Source: Streptomyces luteogriseus (GTDB lineage Bacteria > Actinomycetota > Actinomycetes > Streptomycetales > Streptomycetaceae). From it: a stretch of DNA of 64,000 nt. Positions 50,255 to 59,001 of this stretch are shown in pieces. Where the stretch lies: contig NZ_JACHMS010000001.1 of NCBI RefSeq assembly GCF_014205055.1, positions 868,001 through 932,000 on the forward strand, written 5' to 3'. The notes under the pieces were generated by a model that ran no database searches, was not told where the DNA came from, and was given only the letters and a program-made list of their open reading frames with translations. A program made the translations under genes and the position numbers. Numbering within the stretch: the stretch's first letter is position 1; every line of letters begins with the position of its first letter.

Positions 50255-50830
50255 TCACATCGCCCCCCGCGCCTCGAGCCGGGCCCGCAGGCGGCGCAGA
50301 CAGCGCTGGCGCAGCGGCCCGATGCTGCCCACCGCGATCCCCAGCGCGGCGGACACGTCCTGGTAGCTGGGCGGCGGCGTGGCCATCAGTACGCGCAGCA
50401 ACTGCCTGCACCGCTCGCCCAGTTCCTCGAACTCCTGCCACAGCCGCCGTACGCGTTCGCTCTGCGCGGCGGCCTCCTCGGAGTCGAGCAGCGACTGCTC
50501 CGGGGTGCCGTCCTCGCTGACCCGGTCCAGCAGCCGTGGATCGTCCGTCAGGGTCAGCCGCTGGGAGTTCCTGATCACCTTGAGACACTCGTGACGTGCG
50601 GTGCTCGCCAGCCACGCGCCCGCCTTGCCGGGTTCACGGATCCGCCCGAGATGCTGGGCGAAGCGGAACCAGGCCGTCTGGTACACCTCGTGGGCGTCGG
50701 CGTCGGAGAGCCGGTGGGCCCGGACGACGGACCACACCAGGGGGCTCAGCCCCTCCACGAGCGCCTTCCAGGCCGCCGCGTCGCCGTCGGCGGCCGCCTG
50801 GACTAGCGCGCCGGCATCAGTACGGTCCAC
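50255..50830 (-). CDS. ECF-type RNA polymerase sigma factor
   Basis: 191 residues from GTG 50830; longer frames run through the protease gene. Region 2 is VEGLSPLVWSVVRAHRLSDADAHEVYQTAWFRFAQHL, and region 4 is CRQLLRVLMATPPPSYQDVSAALGIAVGSIGPLRQRCLRRL. It follows the subtilase gene by about 60 bp and precedes the acidic protein. It lacks an adjacent zinc anti-sigma gene. It may be the transcriptional output of the proteolytic locus. Confidence 0.9.
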   Translation of the reverse strand: MDRTDAGALVQAAADGDAAAWKALVEGLSPLVWSVVRAHRLSDADAHEVYQTAWFRFAQHLGRIREPGKAGAWLASTARHECLKVIRNSQRLTLTDDPRLLDRVSEDGTPEQSLLDSEEAAAQSERVRRLWQEFEELGERCRQLLRVLMATPPPSYQDVSAALGIAVGSIGPLRQRCLRRLRARLEARGAM

Positions 50831-50892
50831 GGCAGCCCCACCCCTCGAATACGGCACGTCATCGTACGCCGTGGAGGGGGCGGCTCCGGTCC

Positions 50893-52323
50893 TCACAGCC
50901 CGGGGCCGAGGCGCACGACCGGGACCGGGCGCCAGGTGGGCGGACGCAGTGCCGGGACGTGCGCGCCGCGCACCTCCGCGAACTCCGCGTTGCCGTCCAG
51001 GAGTTGCTGCCGGGCCGTGCGCGGGTCGGTCTCCTTGTGCGCCGTCATGTGGGCGGCGACCAGGCCGGCGGTGACGGGAGTGGCGAAAGAGGTGCCGCTC
51101 CACTGCGCGTACCCCTCGAACATCACCTGGTCCGGCTTGGCGGCGTCGCCCTCGTCGCTCAACACACCACTGTGGCGGGGGTGCTGGCAGGTGCAGCCGT
51201 AGGAGAAGCCGTAGCGGCAGGCATCGTAGGTGGAGTGCTGGTACACGTACGGGACGGGCGAGTCGAAGCCGGTGAGGGCGCTGGTGAGGCGCTCTCCGGG
51301 GGCGTAGACCTTCACCCACGGGCCGTGGTTGGTGAAGCAGGCGCCGAACTCGCCGTCGCTGCGCAGGGCGCCGACCGACAGCACCGAATCCTCCCAGCCG
51401 GGCAGATCGGCGTAGGCGGCGGGCCAGAAGGGCGCGGCGCTGGCGTTGTTGCCGGCGGCGGCGACCAGCAGGGTGCGCTGCTCGCGCAGTTCCCGCATGA
51501 AGTTCTCGACGCCGAGCAGACCGTCGGTACGGCCGTTGGAGGTGCCGGCGGAGAGGCTGAGGACGTCGGGCCAGCCGCCGGCGTCGACGGCCTCGAAGAG
51601 CTTGTCGCCGAACTCGGACTCCAGGATGGCGCCGGCGTCGTTGAGGGTGCCGCGCACGGTGATGTCGGTGTTGGGTGCGACGGCGGCGACGAGCCCGGCG
51701 ATGAACGTGCCGTGGCCGACGTACTGCCGGAGGACGCCCTGGTCGTCGCACTCCTTCAGCTGGGCGTCGCCGCCGGCGTGGGCCAGCAGGCCGCAGGAGC
51801 GGTAGTCGTGCATGAGGCCGGTGTCGACGACGAGCACGCCGACGGCGGTGTCCGGATCGTGGGGCGTGCCGGCGGCGGCCGGGTTGGGGGGTTCGCTGAG
51901 CGGGGCGGGGACGGGTTCGTCGCCGGGGCAGGCGTTGACCGCGATGTGCACCACGTGGTTGCGGGCGACCATCCGGCGCCCGGCCCGGGACTCCTGTTCC
52001 CGTACGGAGCGCAGGGCGTGGGCGACGGCCCGGTCGGCGCCCCGGGCGCCCTCACCGGGGTCGCCGACACGGATGCGGGTGATGCCGCTGCGGTTGGCCT
52101 GCGGGCCCGACCGGCGGATCTGCTCCTGGTCGAGGTCGGGTGCGGCCGTGAAGTGCGCCCGTACCGTGTCCTCGACGATCCGGGCCTCCTCGCCGTCGCG
52201 GACGAGGACCACGCCCTTCTCGTACATGAACTCCGCCGAGTCGTCCGGGCCCATCGCCAGGGGGACGTCCGGCATCGAGCGCTGGATCTGGTCGAACTGC
52301 TCGTGGAATCGCTGAGGTGCCAT
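50893..52323 (-). CDS. Subtilisin-like (S8) serine protease, no signal peptide
   Basis: 476 residues. The catalytic triad is D167 (VLVVDTGLMHD), H204 (YVGHGTFIAG) and S412 (WSGTSFATPVTAG), with oxyanion N292 (AAGNNAS). A Cys-rich loop at about 369-379 (CRYGFSYGCTC) sits between them. The 160-residue N-terminal region has no signal peptide and may be a pro-region or targeting domain. GGGAGGA precedes ATG 52323. It is divergent from the TPR-CHAT gene with a 130-bp shared promoter region, implying joint regulation and intracellular action. Confidence 0.9.
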   Translation of the reverse strand: MAPQRFHEQFDQIQRSMPDVPLAMGPDDSAEFMYEKGVVLVRDGEEARIVEDTVRAHFTAAPDLDQEQIRRSGPQANRSGITRIRVGDPGEGARGADRAVAHALRSVREQESRAGRRMVARNHVVHIAVNACPGDEPVPAPLSEPPNPAAAGTPHDPDTAVGVLVVDTGLMHDYRSCGLLAHAGGDAQLKECDDQGVLRQYVGHGTFIAGLVAAVAPNTDITVRGTLNDAGAILESEFGDKLFEAVDAGGWPDVLSLSAGTSNGRTDGLLGVENFMRELREQRTLLVAAAGNNASAAPFWPAAYADLPGWEDSVLSVGALRSDGEFGACFTNHGPWVKVYAPGERLTSALTGFDSPVPYVYQHSTYDACRYGFSYGCTCQHPRHSGVLSDEGDAAKPDQVMFEGYAQWSGTSFATPVTAGLVAAHMTAHKETDPRTARQQLLDGNAEFAEVRGAHVPALRPPTWRPVPVVRLGPGL

Positions 52324-52453
52324 GCGGGTCCTCCCGTTGGTGCGACGGCGTCGGCCGGTGCCGCTGAGCGGTCGTCAGCATGAGCCGCCTCGCCGTCTCC
52401 TGATACAGCTCGACACCTGTGTGGTGCGCTCCGGGACCACTACCATCCGAGGA

Positions 52454-55063
52454 GTGACAGCGGGAAGCAGCGACTCGGTGACGAAACTGCTGCCGATGGT
52501 GTTCGCCGACCCGGGTGAGGCTCTCGCGAGGGCCCGGGCGCTGCTCGACGCCGTCCCCTCCCCGCTGGACGCCTCGGTCGCCCACCAGGTGATCGGTATC
52601 TGGCAGCGGGACTTCGGCGATCTGCGGCTCGCGCTGCACCACCTGCGGCGGGCTCGGGAGTGCGCGGCGCGCGCCGACTCGGCCGACCGGGAGGCGGACG
52701 TACTGGCCACGCTGGGCGTGGCGCTGGTGCACGCCGGCCGCACCCGGGAGGGCCTTGCGGCCTTCGAGCGGGGTGTCGCGCGGGGCGCGGGGCACACCAG
52801 GGCGCGGGTGCTGTACCGGCGGGCGTACGTGTGGTGGGTGCTCGGTCACCATCGCGAGGCGCTGGAGGACGTGCGCCGGGCGGTGCCCGTGCTGCGGCAG
52901 GCGGACGACGTGATCTGGATGGCGCGGGCGCTGACCCTGCGGGCCACGGTGCATCTGGCGCTGGGATCGGTGGAGCGGGCGGAGGCGGACTTCACCGCGG
53001 CCGAGGCGCTGTGGGACACCACCGGCCAGGAGCACGACAAGGCCGACGCGGTGGAGAGCCGGGGCCTGGCCGCGTTCCGGTCGGGGGACGTACCGGCGGC
53101 GCTGCGGCTGCTGGACGAGGCGGAGGAGCGGTACGCCCGGCTCGGCACGCCGACGTTCATGCTGAACATCCGGCGCTGCGAGGTGCTGATGGCGGCCGGT
53201 CTCGCGCCGGAGGCGCTGGCCGAGGCGGACGCGGCGATCGGGAAGCTGGACGGGCTCGGCGGGCAGTCCACCCGCAAGGCGGAGCTGCTGCTGGCGGCCG
53301 CGCGGGCCGCCCGGCCGGCGGGCGATCCGCACACGGCGATCGCCCGTGCGGCCCTCGCGGTACGGCTGTTCGCCGGGCAGCGGCGCACCTGGTGGGAGAC
53401 GCACGCCCGGCTGGTACTGATCGAGGCCCGGCACGCGGCCGGACGCGGCTCGGGGCGGCTGGTCGCCGACGCCGCCGCGGTGGCCGCGAAGCTGGCGTCC
53501 TTCGGCTCCCCGGCCGCGCCGGAGGCGTCGCTGCTCGCGGGCCGGATCGCGCTGGACCTGGGCTGGACGGCGGACGCGGAGCGGCACTTGGCCGTGGCCG
53601 CGCGCAGTCGGCGCAGTGGTCCGCCCCTGGCCCGGATGACGGGCTGGGCGGCGCAGGCGCTGCGGGCGCAGGCCGCCGGGTCGGCCCGGGGCGTGCTGGA
53701 GGCCTGCCGACGGGGCCTGGACGTCCTGGACGACCACCGCATGACGCTGGGCGCCTCGGAGCTCCGGGCCCGCGCCACCGAACAGGGCGCGGAGCTCGCG
53801 GCCTTGGCCCAGCGGGCCAGTCTGGTCTCCGGCGGGCCGCGGCGGCTGCTGGTGTGGAGCGAGCGCTGGCGTGCGACGGTGCTGTCCACGCCGCCGACCC
53901 GGCCGCCCGCCGACCCGGAGCTGCTGAGCGGTATGACGGCCTTCCGTGAGATCGCCTCGCGTGCGGAGGCCGCCCGGATGGAGGGGCGGCCGGTCCCGGC
54001 GCTGGAGCGCGAACAGCGGCGCCTTGAGCGGGAGATCCGTTCCCGCACGCTGCACATGAGGGGCGAGGCGCCCGGGAGCGGGGACCGGTTCGACGTGGGC
54101 AGGCTGCTGGAGCGGCTGGGCGACGAGGTCCTGTTGGTGGAGCTGGCCGTCCTCGACGGGCGGGTGCAGGTCCTGCTGTGCGGGCGGGGGCGGGTGCGCC
54201 GGTTCGAGGCCGGGCTGCTCGCCGAGGCCGAGACCGAGGCCGAGCATGTGCAGGCGGGGCTGCGGCGGCTGGCCCACCCCGGGGCGGAGGCCCGGCTTCC
54301 GGTGGTGGAGGCGGCGGGGCGGCGGCTGGAGGAACTGCTCCTCGGACCGGCGGCGGCGCAGCTGGGCGGGGGGCCGGTGGTGATCGTGCCGCCGGGGCGG
54401 CTGCACCGGGTGCCGTGGGCGCTGCTGCCGTCGCTGCGGGAACGGGTGCTCAGCGTGTCGCCGTCGGCGGGCAGCTGGCTGCGGGCCCGGGAGACCGCGC
54501 CGCCGCCGGAGGGCCGCCCTGTCCTGGTGCGCGGCCCGGGCCTGGCGACCGGCGGTGCCGAGGTACCCGAGCTGGCCGCCCGGTACGGCTGTGCGACGGT
54601 CCTGGAGGAGGACGGGGCGCGGGTGCCGCGGGTGCTGGAGGAGCTGGACGGGGCTGCGCTGGCGCACATCGCCGCGCACGGCACGTTCCGCGCGGACAGC
54701 CCGCTGTTCTCGTCGCTGCGGATGGCCGACGGGCCGATCGTCGTGCACGACTTCGAGCGGCTGGCCCGCAGCCCGTACCGGATCATCCTGTCCTGCTGCG
54801 ACACCGCCCGGCTCGCCTCCGTCGGCGCCGACGAACTGCTCGGCCTGGTCACGGCGTTGCTGCCGCTCGGCACGGCCGGGGTGGTGGCGTGCAGCGCACC
54901 CGTCAACGACGCCGCGGTGGTACCGCTGATGCTCGCGTTGCACAAAGGCCTCGACGCCGGCCTGTCCCTGGCGGAGGCGCTACGTGACGCCCGGGCCGCC
55001 CTGCCGGGCGACGCGCTGCACCAGGCGACGGGGTGGGCGTTCTCGGCGTTCGGGGCGGCCTGA
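52454..55063 (+). CDS. TPR-CHAT (caspase-fold) protease
   Basis: 869 residues from GTG 52454; GTG 52478 or ATG 52322 are alternatives, and the Shine-Dalgarno evidence is weak. Residues about 20-450 are TPR-like helical repeats. The C-terminal third is a CHAT domain with GRLHRVPWALLPSL, H742 (HIAAHGTFRADSPLFSSL) and C782 (IILSCCDTARLASVGADEL), the His-Cys dyad of the caspase clan. The end, AVVPLMLALHKGLDAGLSLAEALRDAR, is the usual CHAT tail. Such proteins are proposed executioners or regulators in bacterial conflict systems; here it faces a subtilase and a sigma factor. Confidence 0.9.
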   Translation: MTAGSSDSVTKLLPMVFADPGEALARARALLDAVPSPLDASVAHQVIGIWQRDFGDLRLALHHLRRARECAARADSADREADVLATLGVALVHAGRTREGLAAFERGVARGAGHTRARVLYRRAYVWWVLGHHREALEDVRRAVPVLRQADDVIWMARALTLRATVHLALGSVERAEADFTAAEALWDTTGQEHDKADAVESRGLAAFRSGDVPAALRLLDEAEERYARLGTPTFMLNIRRCEVLMAAGLAPEALAEADAAIGKLDGLGGQSTRKAELLLAAARAARPAGDPHTAIARAALAVRLFAGQRRTWWETHARLVLIEARHAAGRGSGRLVADAAAVAAKLASFGSPAAPEASLLAGRIALDLGWTADAERHLAVAARSRRSGPPLARMTGWAAQALRAQAAGSARGVLEACRRGLDVLDDHRMTLGASELRARATEQGAELAALAQRASLVSGGPRRLLVWSERWRATVLSTPPTRPPADPELLSGMTAFREIASRAEAARMEGRPVPALEREQRRLEREIRSRTLHMRGEAPGSGDRFDVGRLLERLGDEVLLVELAVLDGRVQVLLCGRGRVRRFEAGLLAEAETEAEHVQAGLRRLAHPGAEARLPVVEAAGRRLEELLLGPAAAQLGGGPVVIVPPGRLHRVPWALLPSLRERVLSVSPSAGSWLRARETAPPPEGRPVLVRGPGLATGGAEVPELAARYGCATVLEEDGARVPRVLEELDGAALAHIAAHGTFRADSPLFSSLRMADGPIVVHDFERLARSPYRIILSCCDTARLASVGADELLGLVTALLPLGTAGVVACSAPVNDAAVVPLMLALHKGLDAGLSLAEALRDARAALPGDALHQATGWAFSAFGAA

Positions 55064-55139
55064 CCGGGGATCCAGTAGATCGGCCGGCCCGCCCCGGCCC
55101 GACCCGTGGGGGTGACCCGGCCCGGCCCCACTGCTCGGC

Positions 55140-55590
55140 GGGGGCGGTCTGACCCGCTCCCGCTGCCCGTGGAGGGGCAGCCTGACCCGCTCCCACTGCT
55201 CGATGGGGGGCAGTCTGACCCGCTCCCACTCCCCGGCAGGAGCAGCCCGACCCGCTCCCGCTGCCTGGGAGCCTGGCCTCACGGTTCGGGATGGCCGCCC
55301 CGGTCCCGCTGCCCAGGGCGGCCGGCCCCGGTCCCTCCGTGGGCTCGACCCGGCCCCGCCGTTCGGCGCGGGCTGCGCTGCCCGGCCCCACTCCCCGGGG
55401 GGGGAGCCTGACCCCGCCCCACTGCCCGTGGGGCGGGAGCAGCCCGACCCGCTCCCGCTGCCTGGGAGCCTGGCCTCGCGGTTCGGGATGGCCGCCCCGG
55501 TCCCGCTGCCCAGGGCGGCCGGCCCCGGTCGCTCCGTGGGCTCGACCCGGCCCCGCCGTTCGGCGCGGGCTGCGCTGCCCGGCCCCACTG
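55140..55590. repeat. GC-rich direct repeats in a 610-bp intergenic region
   Basis: A block of about 150 bp at 55241-55391 is repeated almost exactly at 55438-55588 (197-bp offset). Before it, CTGACCCGCTCCCACTGC-type short units recur several times from 55140. Frames cross the region but have no start signals or known product. The whole 55064-55673 gap holds no supported gene. Confidence 0.85.
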
Positions 55591-55673
55591 TTCGAGAGGG
55601 CCCGCCCCGGTCCCGTCTTCGTGGCGGCCTGACCCGTCCCCTGTTCGGGTCGGGCCGCCGGTCCTGGGCCGGC

Positions 55674-57401
55674 TCAGGCCGGCTGGGCCTCCGGTGTCCG
55701 GTCCAGCCACGGCAGGGCGCCGCGGTCGCTCGCGCCGAGCCGGGCGTAGGCGCTGTACAGGTGGTTGCCGACGGTGCGGACGGACAGCGTGAGGCGCTCG
55801 GCGATCTGCCGGTTGGTGAGGCCTGCCGCCGCCAGGGTGACGATCTGCCGCTGCCGGGCGGTGAGTTCGCCGAGGACCAGCCCGGACAGTGCGGGGGTGC
55901 GGGCGCCCTGGCAGCGCCGGGCCAGGGCGACGGCCCGGGTGCGGGAGTGCCGGGCGGCGCGCGGGTCCCGGTGGACGCCTACGGCCTGGGCGTACGCCTC
56001 GGCGGCGAACAGCAGGAAGCCCCGCCGCTCCAGTTCCCCGGCCACCTCGTCCAGATCCGGGCCGTCGGCACGGGTGAGTGCGTCGGCGTGCCGGGCGAAG
56101 ACGCCGCCGAGTCGGTCGATGACCTTCTCCGGGGCTCCGAGGCGCACGGCGTCGTAGGGGTCGGTGAGGGCCTCCAGGTCCGGATCCAGATCGCCCCGGC
56201 TGTCCAGCGCCGCCGAGGCACGGTCGAGTTCGACCCGGCAGGACACGTCCCCGGGCTCGCCCCGCAGGCCTTCCCGCGCCCAGGCGGCCGCCTCCCGCAC
56301 CTCCCCGCGCAACCGCGCGAACCGGGCGCGCACCGCCGCGTACCCGCACGGCAGCACTCCGCCCTCGGCGACCAGCCACTCCCCCAACGGCGTGGCCGCC
56401 GCCCGTACGTCGGCCCGGTCGATCCGGCCGGCCAGGGCGGCCGACTCGGCGTCGAGGGCGGTGGCGTACACGTCAGCCGTCGGGGCCAGCCGGCGGGCCC
56501 GCAGCCGGCCCGCCGCGGCCCGGAGCACCGGCCCGTACAGGGGGTGGGCGAGACGGACGGCACCGTGGTCGTCGACCTCGATCAGGCCGTCGGACTCCAG
56601 CGCTTCGAGGGCGCCGAGGTCCAGGCCGTCCAGGTCCGGGGACAGGGGCTCGGCGAAGGCGAGGCGGTCCAGGGTCGCGCGTTCGAGCGGGCAGGTCCGG
56701 CCGAGGACCGGGGCGGTGCGTTCACGGACGGCCGTGGTCAGCGGGACCGGGCCGCGCCAGGCCCGCTCATCGGTGCCCGGGACGGGGGTCAGCAGCCCGC
56801 GCACCGCCCCCAGCAGGTCCCGCAGCAGCCGCAGGTCGCCCCGGCTCAATCGGCGCAGCCGGTTCGCGGTGAGCGCGTCGAGCGGGCCGGCCCCGGCCGT
56901 GAGCAGCCGGCCGGTCTCCTCCTCGGGCAGCGGCTCCAGCGCGAGGCGCGGCAGGAGTTCGCCGGTCCACAGCCGGGAGACCGCGCCGGGCACCGGGGCG
57001 CCGTCCGTGGCGACGACCAGCAGCCGGGTGCGCCCGTGCACGGCGAGCTGGTGGACGAGGGCGGCGGAGGCATCGTCGAGCAGGTGTGCGTCGTCCACCA
57101 GCAGCGTGCGGACACCGGACAGCGACCGGACCGCGCCGGGCAACGTGACCGACTCCGGCAGCAGATGGGCGAACGCCGCAAAGGGGATGGTCCGGCTCCC
57201 GGGCGTTCCGGCCGCCCGGGCGCAGTCGGTGCCTCGGATCGCCTCGGAGACGAGGCGGGTCTTGCCGCAGCCCGCCGGACCCGTCACCACGATGCCGCGC
57301 CGCGCGCCGGTCAACGACCGCCTCACCAGCTCCAGTTCGTCCTCCCGCCCGGCGAACGGCCAGCGCGGCTCCAGCGTCGTCGCGTCCCTCTCGTAAGTCA
57401 T
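55674..57401 (-). CDS. LuxR-family regulator with N-terminal ATPase domain (LAL-like)
   Basis: 575 residues from ATG 57401. The N-terminal AAA/STAND ATPase has Walker A VVTGPAGCGKTRLVSEA and Walker B RTLLVDDAHLLDD. The middle is helical. The C-terminal LuxR helix-turn-helix is LTARQRQIVTLAAAGLTNRQIAERLTLSVRTVGNHLYSAYARLG. It is shorter than typical 900-residue LAL proteins. It is divergent from the metalloprotease-like gene, a likely target. Confidence 0.9.
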   Translation of the reverse strand: MTYERDATTLEPRWPFAGREDELELVRRSLTGARRGIVVTGPAGCGKTRLVSEAIRGTDCARAAGTPGSRTIPFAAFAHLLPESVTLPGAVRSLSGVRTLLVDDAHLLDDASAALVHQLAVHGRTRLLVVATDGAPVPGAVSRLWTGELLPRLALEPLPEEETGRLLTAGAGPLDALTANRLRRLSRGDLRLLRDLLGAVRGLLTPVPGTDERAWRGPVPLTTAVRERTAPVLGRTCPLERATLDRLAFAEPLSPDLDGLDLGALEALESDGLIEVDDHGAVRLAHPLYGPVLRAAAGRLRARRLAPTADVYATALDAESAALAGRIDRADVRAAATPLGEWLVAEGGVLPCGYAAVRARFARLRGEVREAAAWAREGLRGEPGDVSCRVELDRASAALDSRGDLDPDLEALTDPYDAVRLGAPEKVIDRLGGVFARHADALTRADGPDLDEVAGELERRGFLLFAAEAYAQAVGVHRDPRAARHSRTRAVALARRCQGARTPALSGLVLGELTARQRQIVTLAAAGLTNRQIAERLTLSVRTVGNHLYSAYARLGASDRGALPWLDRTPEAQPA

Positions 57402-57500
57402 CACACAGACAAGAGCGCGGCTACTCACCTTTGATACAGGGTGACTTGAGTAGCCCCCGACTCAGGCGCCCGGGGCGGGCCGCAGGGCAGTCTGTGGCCC

Positions 57501-58586
57501 ATGACCGCACGCTACTGCTCGCTGGCTCAGACGCCGGCGCCCGCCTTCGCACCGGGGCTGGCGGCCGAGCGGCTGAGCGCGCTCGCGGGCGGGCGGCGGA
57601 GGTGGGTCAACGGCACCGTCCTGCACTACTGGTTCTTCGACGGTGACACCGACGCGTCCGTCATCCCCGTGCCGGGGAGGGGGATGACGCGACGGGTGTC
57701 GTGGGCCGGTGCCGAGGAGCAGCGCGACGTCGTGCGGTCATGCTTCCGGGAGTGGCAGGACCTCGGCATCGGGATCGCCTTCGCCGAGGTCGACGACCGC
57801 TCCGAGGCCGAACTGCGCATCGGGTTCCAGGCCGGCGACGGCTCCTGGTCGACGGTGGGCCGGGACGCGCTGCTCGCCGGGCGGCAGGAACGCACCATGA
57901 ACTTCGGCTGGGACCTGACCGCGCCCGGGGAGCGCGGGACGGCCCTGCACCAGATCGGGCACGCGCTCGGCATGCTGCACGAGCACCAGAGCCCGTTCGC
58001 GGGCATCCACTGGGACGACGAGGCCGTCCACGCCGAACTGGCGGGCCCGCCCCACCACTGGAGCCGGGAGCGGACGCATTACAACATCCTGCGCAAGCTG
58101 GGCCCGGACGAGACCAACGGTTCCTTCTGGGACCCGCAGTCGATCATGGAGTTCCCGTTCGCGCCGGGGCTGATCCTGGAGCCGGAGCAGTATCGCGGGG
58201 GCCTCAACCCGCCCGGCACCCTGTCGGCCGCCGACAAGGAGTCCGTGCTGCGCTGGTATCCGCCGGCGCATCCGCAGGGCTCGCCCGCGCTGGTGCCGTT
58301 CCGCTCGGCGCCGCTCGGGCTCGGCCCGGGCGAACAGGCGGACTTCGCGATCGACCCGCCTGAGACCCGCACGTACACGCTGGGGACCTTCGGCGACTGC
58401 GACGCCGTCGTGGTGCTCTTCGAGGAGCGGGACGGGGAGCCCCGCTACCTCGCCGGCCGGGACGACGGGGGAACCGAGCACAACGCCACGATCGGCGCCC
58501 GGCTCGTCAAGGGCCGCCGCTATGTCGTCCGCATACGTCTGTACTCCGCCTGGGGGAGCGGGGAGGCGGCGGTGATGTGCTGGTGA
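57501..58586 (+). CDS. Metzincin-like zinc protein with HQxxH in place of HExxH
   Basis: 361 residues. The zinc motif reads H150-Q151-IGH154-ALGML-H160 (HQIGHALGMLHEHQSP), keeping the three His ligands and the extended metzincin spacing but replacing the catalytic Glu with Gln (codon CAG). SIMEFPF at about 215 could be a Met-turn analogue. The C-terminal part looks like a beta-sandwich domain. There is no clear signal peptide. It may be a binding-only relative, or a protease using another base. It is divergent from the LuxR-type regulator. Confidence 0.78.
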   Translation: MTARYCSLAQTPAPAFAPGLAAERLSALAGGRRRWVNGTVLHYWFFDGDTDASVIPVPGRGMTRRVSWAGAEEQRDVVRSCFREWQDLGIGIAFAEVDDRSEAELRIGFQAGDGSWSTVGRDALLAGRQERTMNFGWDLTAPGERGTALHQIGHALGMLHEHQSPFAGIHWDDEAVHAELAGPPHHWSRERTHYNILRKLGPDETNGSFWDPQSIMEFPFAPGLILEPEQYRGGLNPPGTLSAADKESVLRWYPPAHPQGSPALVPFRSAPLGLGPGEQADFAIDPPETRTYTLGTFGDCDAVVVLFEERDGEPRYLAGRDDGGTEHNATIGARLVKGRRYVVRIRLYSAWGSGEAAVMCW

Positions 58587-58640
58587 CGGCACACATCCAC
58601 CGCGCGGACACCTGAGCCACAGTCCGGCACCGGGGGAGCG

Positions 58641-58680
58641 GTCGAGGACGTCGCCCATGGGGGTGGGTGACGTCCTCGAC
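58641..58680. terminator. Hairpin after the metzincin-like gene
   Basis: A perfect 12-bp stem, GTCGAGGACGTC (58641-58652) with GACGTCCTCGAC (58669-58680), and a 16-nt loop. It lies 55 bp after the stop codon at 58586. Confidence 0.75.
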
Positions 58681-59001
58681 CACGCCATGTGCCGGGAGGG
58701 CACCGGCTTCCGGGCGCCGCGTACGGCCCACCGGCGCGTGCGCCGCCACCCGCCGGGGGCGGCGGCCGGACGGGGGCGCACCGGCCGGGGCGCCGTGGAT
58801 CCACCCCAGGGGTGAAGGAAGTTCAGCGGCATTCGCCACCGGGCACGGTGCAAGGAACGGCCGGCAATGGTGTTACGCCGTCCGAGTACCGACCTCTACG
58901 CTTGATTGCTCCCGCGGTTGCATATCCGTATCGACAAGCGCACGAGGTGCCTGTGGCCCGGCTGCGCTCGCGGCGCGACACCGGGGGATGGGGGGAAGCG
59001 A
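58681..59001. other. Intergenic stretch without a supported gene
   Basis: Frames cross this region on both strands, but none has a convincing start or a known family. The promoter of the antiporter gene should be here. Confidence 0.4.
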
